Position numbers and translations under genes: made by a program. Below, piece by piece: positions 51,452-58,999 of a stretch of 64,000 bases of DNA. The stretch's first letter is position 1; the number at the start of each line of letters is the position of its first letter. The stretch comes from Streptomyces sp. cg36 (lineage in GTDB: Bacteria > Actinomycetota > Actinomycetes > Streptomycetales > Streptomycetaceae). Where the stretch lies: positions 2,294,001-2,358,000 of the forward strand of contig NZ_CP163520.1 of the NCBI RefSeq assembly GCF_041080675.1, read 5' to 3'. The notes beneath the pieces are model-generated. The model searched no databases and was not told the DNA's origin. It saw only the letters and a program-made list of their open reading frames with translations.

Positions 51452-53809
51452 TCAGATGAGAGCCACGTCACACCGGTGGCTGGCGCACGCCGTGCCGGGC
51501 GTGATCCGCAGCCGCAGGGCGGCGCCCGTGGCGAGCACCTCCACCGAGGGATCGGCGCTGACCACCCGGCGCACCGGCCGCCGCCAGAGGACCTCGAAGG
51601 GCCGTCCGGTGCGCGGCGGCTCGCTGATCCGCAGCGTGGCGCGCGGCCCGTCGCTCCGTACGAGGACGGCCCCCGGCGCCGAGACCGTCAGCGGACCCGC
51701 CGTGCCGGCCTGCCAGAAGTTGGCGCACAGCAGGCCCAGCGAGGGCACCTCGACGGCCTGGCGCGCACTGGTGTTGGCGAGGACCGACAGCCAGCCGGCG
51801 TCGGCGGCGCGGGCCGCGACGGTGGCGGCCGGGGCGCCGGGCATCAGCTGGTAACTGTAGGAGGCGTCGGCCGGGTCGACGCCGTGGTCCAGCCAGAGCG
51901 TGCGGTAGGCGCGGGTGCGGCGCTCGGTGGAGCTGGTGGTGTTGATGTCGCTCCACGCCCCGGTCCTGGCCTCGCGCACGGTGCGCAGACCGGTGGCGCC
52001 GCCGGGGAAGACCCAGCCGCCGTGCCCGGCCAGGTGCGCCCAGCGCGGCCGGGGGCGGGCGTCGAGGGTGAAGGCGTCGGTGGTGGCCGCGCCCAGGTTG
52101 CGGTTGTCGACGACCGTCTCGACGGGGACGCCGTCGGTGGCGGTGATCCCGGCCCCCAGGCAGATGACCGTCCCGGCCGTGCAGAACCAGGACTTGCGGG
52201 CCCGCAGGGTCGAGCCGAGGCCCCGGATGTCCTGGCCCACGGCCGCGAACTCGCCGTCGTGCACCCCGCCCACCCAGCTCACGGCCGGCCGGGCCGCGCC
52301 CCACTCGCCGCCCGCGCGGTCGGCGAGGCGCTTGGTGGAGACGGTCGTGCCGGGCAGCCGGTAGGGGTCCACGGTCGGCCAGAACCAGTCGGTGTACTGG
52401 TCGTTGTGGCCCGGCCCGGCCCACCAGTACAGCATTCCGGCGCCGGTGTGCCAGCCGCGCGGGTTCTCGCCGTTGCCGCACTCGTAGTACGAGATCCGCT
52501 CCGAGGCCATGGCGATGTTGGCGGTCCAGCCGGGGCGGCGGTGGACGGCCCGGTCCATGGCGGCGAAGAGCGTGTGCCCCACCGGCTCGGGCGCGGGCGC
52601 CACCGGCGCGTCGGCGACCGCCCGCAGCCGGGCCAGGTCGGCGACCCCGAACTGCGGGGCGGAGAGCAGCGGATGGCTGGGGTCGCGCTCCAGCCAGCCC
52701 TTGATCATCGCCTGCCAGCGGGTCCGCTCGGCCTCGGGCGCCCCGCCCGCGAGGACCGCGATCGCGGCGATGAGCCCCTCGCCGTGGAAGTGGTCGCTGC
52801 GCATCACGTGCTGGTCGTCGGCGAGCAGGTAACCCCGGCTTGTGGCGCGCCCGTTGACGCTGTCCATGACCAGCCCGTTGTGGATGAGCGGCGCGTAGGC
52901 GCGCTCCACGCTGTCGAGGACGGTCTGCCGGCCCGGGTCGGTGACGGCCCAGCTGGTCCCGGCGAGCAGCGTGAACAGCCGCCCGAGCCCGTCGAGCAGG
53001 ACCTGTCCGTACGTACCGGAGTAGGCGACGGAGGTGTGCTGCACGAACGATCCGTCGGCGTAGAGGCCGTCCCCGGCGGTGACGTACGGGAAGACCGGGG
53101 AGAGGGCGTCGCGGGCGAGCGCGAGCTTGGCGGGGGCGCGGCCGACGGCTCCGCGCACGGCGACCGAGCGGCACAGGTCGACGCGGTTGGCGCCGGTGGA
53201 GGTGCCCGCGTAGACGGTGAGGGCGGAGTCGGGGACGAAGTGGTCGACGGCCGCGCAGGCCGCCTGGACCCGGTCCTCGCCGAGCTGGTCGTGGAGCGCG
53301 TTGACGAGGTCCATCAGGAGCCGGGGGCTGCCGATCTGCCACTCCCACCAGTTGCCGTAGCGGGTGGTGGCGGGGTTGTAGACCGTGGCCGAGAGGTGGT
53401 CCAGACCTCTGACGACGTCGGCGGAGAGGCCGGGGTCGCCGGTCAGGCCGGTGCCGGGCTGGAGCAGGGCCTGGGTCATGGTCCACAGCCGGGAGTAGCT
53501 CTGGGTGATGCCGGCCGGGGGGTCGAACGGGCTGTCCGGCCAGAGCGATCCGGCGGCGGGGGCCATGGACGCCCGGAAGGCGCGCGCGAGGTCACCGGTC
53601 TCCCGGAGGCGGGAGGCGTACGGCTCGGCGGCCGGGTCGAATCCGGCGCCCAGCGTCAGCTCGCGCCAGCGGTCGCGCAGGACCGCGTACTCGTCGTCCC
53701 CGGCCGACGCCGTGCCGCCCAGGGCCAGGGCGAGGGTGAGAGCGCTTGCCCCCGTGGTCACGAGGAAGGTGCGGCGGGACCACGGCGGCGGGGCGGGCAG
53801 CTCGGACAC
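51452..53809 (-). CDS. Secreted polysaccharide lyase family 8 (hyaluronate/chondroitin/xanthan lyase type)
   Basis: This 785-aa exported lyase has a twin-arginine signal (SRRTFLVTTGASALTLALALGG, residues about 11-32). The alpha/alpha toroid follows, with NWWEWQIG (catalytic Asn, about 151) and FVQHTSVAYSGTYGQ, containing the catalytic His and Tyr (about 255-264). The Arg lies in NGRATSRG. Beta-sandwich domains make up the second half, including WFWPTVDPYRLPGTTV. The GTG at 53809 has GGGAG 6 nt upstream; a longer frame to 53917 lacks support. Substrate cannot be assigned. A perfect LacI-type palindrome lies about 90 bp upstream. No transporter or sugar hydrolase lies adjacent. Confidence 0.9.
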   Translation of the reverse strand: MSELPAPPPWSRRTFLVTTGASALTLALALGGTASAGDDEYAVLRDRWRELTLGAGFDPAAEPYASRLRETGDLARAFRASMAPAAGSLWPDSPFDPPAGITQSYSRLWTMTQALLQPGTGLTGDPGLSADVVRGLDHLSATVYNPATTRYGNWWEWQIGSPRLLMDLVNALHDQLGEDRVQAACAAVDHFVPDSALTVYAGTSTGANRVDLCRSVAVRGAVGRAPAKLALARDALSPVFPYVTAGDGLYADGSFVQHTSVAYSGTYGQVLLDGLGRLFTLLAGTSWAVTDPGRQTVLDSVERAYAPLIHNGLVMDSVNGRATSRGYLLADDQHVMRSDHFHGEGLIAAIAVLAGGAPEAERTRWQAMIKGWLERDPSHPLLSAPQFGVADLARLRAVADAPVAPAPEPVGHTLFAAMDRAVHRRPGWTANIAMASERISYYECGNGENPRGWHTGAGMLYWWAGPGHNDQYTDWFWPTVDPYRLPGTTVSTKRLADRAGGEWGAARPAVSWVGGVHDGEFAAVGQDIRGLGSTLRARKSWFCTAGTVICLGAGITATDGVPVETVVDNRNLGAATTDAFTLDARPRPRWAHLAGHGGWVFPGGATGLRTVREARTGAWSDINTTSSTERRTRAYRTLWLDHGVDPADASYSYQLMPGAPAATVAARAADAGWLSVLANTSARQAVEVPSLGLLCANFWQAGTAGPLTVSAPGAVLVRSDGPRATLRISEPPRTGRPFEVLWRRPVRRVVSADPSVEVLATGAALRLRITPGTACASHRCDVALI

Positions 53810-53897
53810 GGATGACTCCCGGAGGGTGGAGGGGAACCGCTGCCCGCTGGTGTAGCACGGCGCGCCCGGGGGGTTCAATGCCCCGGGCACACCTTTG

Positions 53898-53911
53898 AGA
53901 AAGCGCTTTCT
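53898..53911 (-). promoter_or_regulatory. LacI-type palindromic operator upstream of the PL8 lyase
   Basis: AGAAAGCGCTTTCT is a perfect 14-bp palindrome of the form recognised by LacI/GalR and CcpA-type regulators. It lies 89 bp before the lyase GTG and 16 bp after the M64 peptidase stop. Confidence 0.6.
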
Positions 53912-53926
53912 GTCCACAACTCCGCG

Positions 53927-55300
53927 TCAGGCGCGGACCGTCCAGTTCACGGTGTCGCTCAGGGTGGCCCTGATCTGCGGATCCCGCACCGCCGGGGTCG
54001 GGTCGTCGACCGTGACCGACAGCCGGTGCGCCCTGTGGTCCCACGGGGAGATCACCGCCTGCGCGACCCCGACCCAGGTCCGCCCCTCGAACCGCTTGAG
54101 CTCCCGGCCGTCCAGGAACCAGCGGACGCGCGGCTGCTGGGCCCCGGCGCCGGTGAACCGGGGCACGGTGACCCGCGCCCGGTCGTGCTTGCCCAGGGTG
54201 CGGGCGGTGGGCACGGCGGCGGTGGCGATGGAGGCGTGCCGGTAGAACCCGGCGATCATGGCCTCGCGGCCGGGCAGGCTGAAGGGCTTGCCGAGGACGC
54301 GCATGATCGAGTTGTCGGTCGGGCGGTTGAGGCCGGTGACGTAGTAGCCGCCGCCCTCGTAGGCGCCGACGGTGCCGCCGTCGGGGGAGGTCTCCCCCAG
54401 CCAGCGGTACCACTTGGTGCGCTGCGCGGCCATCTGCGCGGCGCTCAGCACCGAGATGTTGGACTCGGTGGCCTCGGGGCCCTCGTAGTGCTCGTAGCCG
54501 GGCGTGCCCGGGTAGAAGTACTCGTCGGCGAGCTTGCCCAGGGAGTGGCCGGTCTCGTGGATGGCGACCTGGCCGGACTTGGCGTTGCCCGCCGAGGCGG
54601 TGGAGATGCCCTCGTAACCGAGCTTCTGGCTGCGCTCGTTGTATCCGGCGCCGCCGTACTTGGCGCTGTTGGCGAGCACGATCACCAGGTCGGCCTGCGG
54701 GGCCTTCGCCACGTACGCGTCGACCTTGTCCTGGTCGACGCAGAGCAGCCGCTCGATGTCGTCGCACCAGAAGTAGGAGCCGAGCGCGGTGTTCTTGACG
54801 TCGCCCTTGGCGGGGTCGCCCGAGACGCCGGACTGGGCCGAAACGGCGTCCACGGTCCAGACGTTGAAGAGGTTCTGGTACGTGGTGTACGGCTCGACGC
54901 CGGTCACCTCGCCCCACTTCTCCTTGGCGTCCGCGTGGAACTGCGCGAGCTGGTCGGCGGTGTAGCCGTCGCCGACGATGACGACGTCGAGGCGGTCGGC
55001 GACCGGGCCGTTGTCGACCATCTCGCTCACCTCGCCGTCGGCCGCCGCGGCCCGCCCGCTCAGGCGGGCCGGGGGCTTGGCGCCGGGCCGCCCGGCGGCC
55101 GGGACGAGGGTGTGGCCGGAGCCCGCGGCGGTGCCGCTCTGGGGCCCGGGTATCTCGACCTGGACGCGCGGCCGGGGCGCCGGGGCGTCCGGGGCCGGGG
55201 CCGCGTGGGCGGGACCGGATATGAGCGTGGCCGCGACGGCGGCGGTGAGGCCGGTCGCCGCTATGGTTCTGCGCCATGACGGACGCAGGGCTGGACGCAT
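53927..55300 (-). CDS. Secreted M64-family (IgA peptidase-like) metallopeptidase
   Basis: This 457-aa exported zinc peptidase has a signal peptide with a basic start (MRPALRPSWRR) and hydrophobic core ending PAHA (about residue 33). A Pro/Ala-rich pro-region follows. The peptidase domain (about 95-370) has VVIVGDGYTADQL, then the zinc motif HETGHSLGKLADEY (about 247-260), which matches HExGHxxxxLxDEY of family M64. A C-terminal all-beta domain (about 370-457) lacks cysteines. The substrate of streptomycete M64 peptidases is unknown to me. The lyase gene follows downstream on the same strand. Confidence 0.88.
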   Translation of the reverse strand: MRPALRPSWRRTIAATGLTAAVAATLISGPAHAAPAPDAPAPRPRVQVEIPGPQSGTAAGSGHTLVPAAGRPGAKPPARLSGRAAAADGEVSEMVDNGPVADRLDVVIVGDGYTADQLAQFHADAKEKWGEVTGVEPYTTYQNLFNVWTVDAVSAQSGVSGDPAKGDVKNTALGSYFWCDDIERLLCVDQDKVDAYVAKAPQADLVIVLANSAKYGGAGYNERSQKLGYEGISTASAGNAKSGQVAIHETGHSLGKLADEYFYPGTPGYEHYEGPEATESNISVLSAAQMAAQRTKWYRWLGETSPDGGTVGAYEGGGYYVTGLNRPTDNSIMRVLGKPFSLPGREAMIAGFYRHASIATAAVPTARTLGKHDRARVTVPRFTGAGAQQPRVRWFLDGRELKRFEGRTWVGVAQAVISPWDHRAHRLSVTVDDPTPAVRDPQIRATLSDTVNWTVRA

Positions 55301-55412
55301 GAAGTCCTCCCCCGGTAACGGAAGTTAAGCAGTCAGGTAAATCTATTGATCGGCCCGCTTAAGTTAGGGGGCGCACGGGGCATGCGCAATGCCCTGGGAC
55401 GAGGGAGACACG

Positions 55413-56756
55413 ATGGACGAACCTTCCGTGATCGGCCGCCGGGTGCAGCGACTGCGCACCGAACGTGGTCTGACCCAGCGTCAGCTGGCCGAGCCCGCCT
55501 ACACCCCGGCCTATGTGTCGACGCTGGAGTCGGGCAAGGTCAGACCGTCCGAGGCGGCTCTGCGCCACCTCGCCGAACGGCTCGGCACCAGCTACGAGGA
55601 GCTGACCACCGGGCGCCCCGCGCACCTCGCCACCGAGCTGCGCCTGGGCCTCACCGACGCCCAGCGGCTGCTCGCCACCGGCGAGGCGGACGAGGCGGCC
55701 GTGCACTACCGCCGCCTCCTCACCGAGGCCGAGCTGCACGACCTGCCCGACGAGCGGGCCGAGGCGCTCCAGGGCCTGGGCGAGTGCGCCGTGGAGGGCG
55801 GTGAACTGGCCGACGCCATACGGCACTTCGAGGCGTCCGAGCGCCTGCTCGCGGGCGAGCCGCTGCCGCGCCGGGCCCGGGCGGTCCGGGGCCGGGCCAT
55901 CGCCCACGTCCTGGCGGGCGAACTGCGGTACGCCTGCTATCTGCTGGAGTCCGCCATCGACGAGCTGACCACCGGCGGGCTCGGCGACCCGGAGTCGCTG
56001 GTGCTGCTCTACTCGGCGGTCATCGGCCCGTATCTGGACATGGGCGCCCAGGCCCGCGCCGCGCACGCCGCCGAGCTGGCGCTGGCGCTCGCCCCGCAGG
56101 TCTCCGACCCGGCCCTGGTCGCCGGGATGCACCGGCAGGTGGCCCGCACCTTCCTCGCCGAGGGCCGCACGGCCGACGCCGACGCCTCGCTCGCCAAGGC
56201 CCAGGCCGTCTACCGCCAGCTGCGGCTGCGCACGGACCTGGCGCACTGCCACTGGATGCGCGGCTATGTGTACGCGCAGGGCGGGGAGCTGGCCGAGGCC
56301 GAGCGGGAGCTGCGCACCGCCCGGGACATGCTCGCGGCCAAGCGCGCGGCGCTGTTCACCTGCCAGGTGGAGGTCGAGCTGGCCGATGTGCTGCGCCGGC
56401 TGGGGCGGCGCGCCGAGGCGGCCGGGCTGCTCGCGCCCCTGGTGGACCAGGCGCCCGAGCTGGGCGACCGGCACGGCGCGGTGCACGCGGGCGGGGCGCA
56501 CCGGCTGCTGGGGCTGATCCACGAGGAGGGCGGCGACCTGGAGGCGGCCGAGGAGCACTATGTGACCGCGCTCGGCCTGCTGGAGCGCAGCGGGGCCAGC
56601 GGCGACCTGGCGGACCTGTGCCGCCTGCTGGGCGATCTGCTGCGCCGCACCGGCCGCACCGAGGCGGCGATGGACGCCTACCGCACGGGCCTGGGCCACC
56701 GCTCGGCCCCGGGGACCACCACCCTGGGCCCGGCGCCCGCGCCGCCCCGGCATTGA
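55413..56756 (+). CDS. XRE-family regulator with TPR domain
   Basis: This 447-aa regulator begins MDEPSVIGRRVQRLRTERGLTQRQLAE. A Cro/C1-type helix-turn-helix spans about residues 6-60, including AYTPAYVSTLESGKVRPS. The rest is a superhelix of tetratricopeptide repeats (about 75-440) rich in Ala, Leu, Glu and Arg. The arrangement resembles RRNPP/BldD-independent Streptomyces regulators that bind peptides or protein partners. The ATG at 55413 has GAGGGAG upstream; ATG 55389 is less likely. It is divergent from the M64 peptidase and may control neighbouring genes, but no operator was recognised. Confidence 0.85.
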   Translation: MDEPSVIGRRVQRLRTERGLTQRQLAEPAYTPAYVSTLESGKVRPSEAALRHLAERLGTSYEELTTGRPAHLATELRLGLTDAQRLLATGEADEAAVHYRRLLTEAELHDLPDERAEALQGLGECAVEGGELADAIRHFEASERLLAGEPLPRRARAVRGRAIAHVLAGELRYACYLLESAIDELTTGGLGDPESLVLLYSAVIGPYLDMGAQARAAHAAELALALAPQVSDPALVAGMHRQVARTFLAEGRTADADASLAKAQAVYRQLRLRTDLAHCHWMRGYVYAQGGELAEAERELRTARDMLAAKRAALFTCQVEVELADVLRRLGRRAEAAGLLAPLVDQAPELGDRHGAVHAGGAHRLLGLIHEEGGDLEAAEEHYVTALGLLERSGASGDLADLCRLLGDLLRRTGRTEAAMDAYRTGLGHRSAPGTTTLGPAPAPPRH

Positions 56757-56833
56757 GGGGCCGCGCGGGATGCGGCAGGACACGCCGGAAGTAGTTGTTG
56801 AAACTTGAACGGAATGGGTCTACAGTCGTTCTT

Positions 56834-56847
56834 GTTGAACCTTCAAC
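56834..56847 (+). promoter_or_regulatory. Palindromic element upstream of the YceI gene
   Basis: GTTGAA-CC-TTCAAC forms a perfect inverted repeat 43 bp before the YceI ATG. A related TTGAAACTTGAAC lies at 56798-56810. The pattern resembles MarR-type operators. No marR gene is adjacent. Confidence 0.5.
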
Positions 56848-56889
56848 CGCTCGGCATCCGGCCGCAGCGCGTCCCCCAAGGAGCAAGTC

Positions 56890-57495
56890 ATGGGCATCTT
56901 CGGCCGCAAGAGCAGCACCGCCACCGCCGTCGCCACCACCGAGGTGGACCCCGCCCTCGCGGCGCTGACCGGCACGTACACCATCGACCCGGCCCACAGC
57001 AGCATCGGCTTCACCGTGCGGCACGCCATGGTCACCAACGTCCGCGGCTCCTTCACCGACCACGAGGGCACCCTGACCCTGGACGGCTCCGACCCGGCCG
57101 CCTCCGCCGCCGTGATCGACGTGAAGATCGAGTCCGTCGACACCGGCATCGGCGACCGCGACGCCCACCTGCGCGGCGAGGACTTCTTCGACGCGGCGAA
57201 GTTCCCGCTGATGTCCTTCCGCTCCACCGGCGCGGAGCAGCTCGGCGGCGACAAGTACCGGATCGTCGGCGACCTGACCATCAAGGACGTCACCAAGCCG
57301 CTCGCCATCGACCTGGAGTTCAACGGCTCGGCCACCGACCCCTACGGCAACCAGCGCGTGGGCTTCGAGGGCAGCGCCGACATCCTGCGCTCCGACTGGG
57401 GCCTGACCTGGAACGCGGCCCTGGAGACCGGTGGCGTCGTGGTCAGCGACAAGGTCAAGCTGACCTTCGACATCTCCGCCATCAAGTCCGCGTGA
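56890..57495 (+). CDS. YceI-family lipocalin-like protein
   Basis: YceI-family proteins have a lipocalin-like beta barrel that can bind isoprenoid chains and are often induced by stress. The 201-aa protein has GTYTIDPAHSSIGFTVRHAMVTNVRGSF (about residues 31-58), VDTGIGDRDAHLRGEDFFDA, MSFRSTGAEQ and the C-terminal NAALETGGVVVSDKVKL. No signal peptide is visible, so it is probably cytosolic. The ATG at 56890 follows AAGGAGCAAGTC. The upstream palindrome suggests regulation. A modest hairpin follows the stop. Confidence 0.92.
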   Translation: MGIFGRKSSTATAVATTEVDPALAALTGTYTIDPAHSSIGFTVRHAMVTNVRGSFTDHEGTLTLDGSDPAASAAVIDVKIESVDTGIGDRDAHLRGEDFFDAAKFPLMSFRSTGAEQLGGDKYRIVGDLTIKDVTKPLAIDLEFNGSATDPYGNQRVGFEGSADILRSDWGLTWNAALETGGVVVSDKVKLTFDISAIKSA

Positions 57496-57502
57496 CCCCC
57501 TC

Positions 57503-57526
57503 GGCGGCGGCCCTGTGGCCGCCGCC
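57503..57526 (+). terminator. Hairpin after the YceI gene
   Basis: GGCGGCGGCC (57503-57512) and GGCCGCCGCC (57517-57526) form a 10-bp stem with a 4-nt loop immediately after the stop. There is no T tail, so it is a GC-rich pause or terminator. Confidence 0.55.
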
Positions 57527-57556
57527 GCCGCGACGTTCCGCCGCGGACCGGGGGCG

Positions 57557-58933
57557 CTACCAGTCGCCCCCGCCGAAACCACCGCCGTCGCCGCCCCCGA
57601 AGCCGCCGCCGTCGCCCCAGCCGCCGCCGAAGTCCGAGGGGTTGAAGTCGGCGCCGGAGACGTCCCCGCCGTCGAAGTTCTGGCCCCCGAAGTCGCCGCC
57701 GCCGTAGTCCGCCGCGTACGCCGGGGTGGCGAGCATCGAGCCGAGCATGGTGCCGACCAGCAGTCCGGGCAGCATGCCGCCGCCGAAGTAGCCGCCCGCC
57801 CAGGGGCCGTACGCCGGTCCCGCGTCGTAGTACGGGCGGCGCCCGGCCTCCGTGTCCACCTCGCGCACCATCGGGTCCCGCCCGTCGCGCAGCCGGGTCG
57901 CGTCCGCCGCGCAGACCGGGACCTCGCGCGGCGCGCCGCCCGCCGGAGACCAGGTGGCGTCCTCGGCCGAGGGGCCGTGGCGCGGGTCGAAGAAGCAGGG
58001 CGCGCGCCGCTCGGGCAGCGGCCGGTGCTCCCGGCGGGCCGCCAGCGTGGCCAGCGAGAACCGCCCGTCCTCCAGCGTCTGCGTCACCCCGCGCACATCG
58101 CCGGGGTGCCGGGCCGCCGCCATCAGCGTCTTGGCGCCCTCGTACGAGTCGAGGGCCCGCTCGTAGTCCGCGCGCATCGCGTCGTCGGCGCCCGCCTCGG
58201 CCGGGTGGAAGTCCAGCCGGTCGAGCTCCTCGCCGAACGCGGTGATGTCCTCGTCGACGACGACCTGGAGCCGCTGGAGCGCGGCCCGCTCCTCCGCCGC
58301 CTTCCTTCTGCGGCTCCGCCTGACCAGCGCGTACGCCCCGGCGCCGCCCGCCACGACGATCGCGCCGGTGGTGACGAGCGCGGTCGTGGAGACCCCGCCG
58401 TCCGAGCCGGAGCCGCCGCCCCAGGAGGCCGGGGCGCGTCCGCGCATACCGGGCAGGGCCTGGTCCACGAAGGTGTTGAGCTGGGTGGCGGCGTCGCCCG
58501 CGGTGCCCGGGGCCCGCGCGGCGCTCTTCAGGTTGTCGACGGCGCCCGCGGACAGCACCTTGCGGTCGGCGCCCGCGTTGAACGCGTCGCCCAGGCGCAC
58601 CGCGTACAGACCGGTGACGCCGGTGTCGGTGCGCAGATTGCGCAGCAGGGTCTCCTTGGGGAACGCCGAGGTCGCGGGCAGCACCGCCACGAAGAGCGGC
58701 TTGTCGGCGTCCTTGATCTTCTTGGCCAGCGCGTCGGCCTGCGCGGCGGAGAGCTGTCCGGCGGCGCCCGGGTCGACGTACACCGGTGCCTTCCGCAGGG
58801 CGGCGGCCACCTCGGCGACGCCGGAGGCGGCCGGAGCGACGGGCGCGGACCCGGCCGCGACGGCCAGGGGAGCGGCGCCGGCCAGCGCGGTGAGCGTAGC
58901 GGCGGAGAGCGCGAACAGAACCCGGGACCTCAT
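57557..58933 (-). CDS. TPM-like membrane protein with glycine-rich C-terminus
   Basis: This 458-aa protein has an N-terminal signal (about 1-30) and an extracytoplasmic part (about 35-180) resembling the TPM/DUF4350-like fold. A single transmembrane helix (about 183-205) follows, then a basic cytoplasmic stop (RRSRRRKAAEE) and a helical cytoplasmic region. It ends in a low-complexity tail with repeated GGGDFGG/GDGGG blocks (about 410-458), ending GGGDW. Cysteines are few. Similar tails occur in TPM-domain and YgcG-type proteins. The ATG at 58933 is chosen because a signal peptide follows directly. Its function is unknown; a role in membrane protein quality control is only suggested by family resemblance. 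Confidence 0.65.
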   Translation of the reverse strand: MRSRVLFALSAATLTALAGAAPLAVAAGSAPVAPAASGVAEVAAALRKAPVYVDPGAAGQLSAAQADALAKKIKDADKPLFVAVLPATSAFPKETLLRNLRTDTGVTGLYAVRLGDAFNAGADRKVLSAGAVDNLKSAARAPGTAGDAATQLNTFVDQALPGMRGRAPASWGGGSGSDGGVSTTALVTTGAIVVAGGAGAYALVRRSRRRKAAEERAALQRLQVVVDEDITAFGEELDRLDFHPAEAGADDAMRADYERALDSYEGAKTLMAAARHPGDVRGVTQTLEDGRFSLATLAARREHRPLPERRAPCFFDPRHGPSAEDATWSPAGGAPREVPVCAADATRLRDGRDPMVREVDTEAGRRPYYDAGPAYGPWAGGYFGGGMLPGLLVGTMLGSMLATPAYAADYGGGDFGGQNFDGGDVSGADFNPSDFGGGWGDGGGFGGGDGGGFGGGDW

Positions 58934-58999
58934 GGCACCGACGCTACCCGAGACCGCCCCGAAACGGACAAACATGCTCTCTCCCCTCTGGCGCCTCCC

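Noticed and set aside
55325..55364. TTAAGC...GCTTAA inverted repeat before the XRE/TPR gene
   Set aside because: Only six paired bases with a 28-bp gap; not distinguishable from chance.
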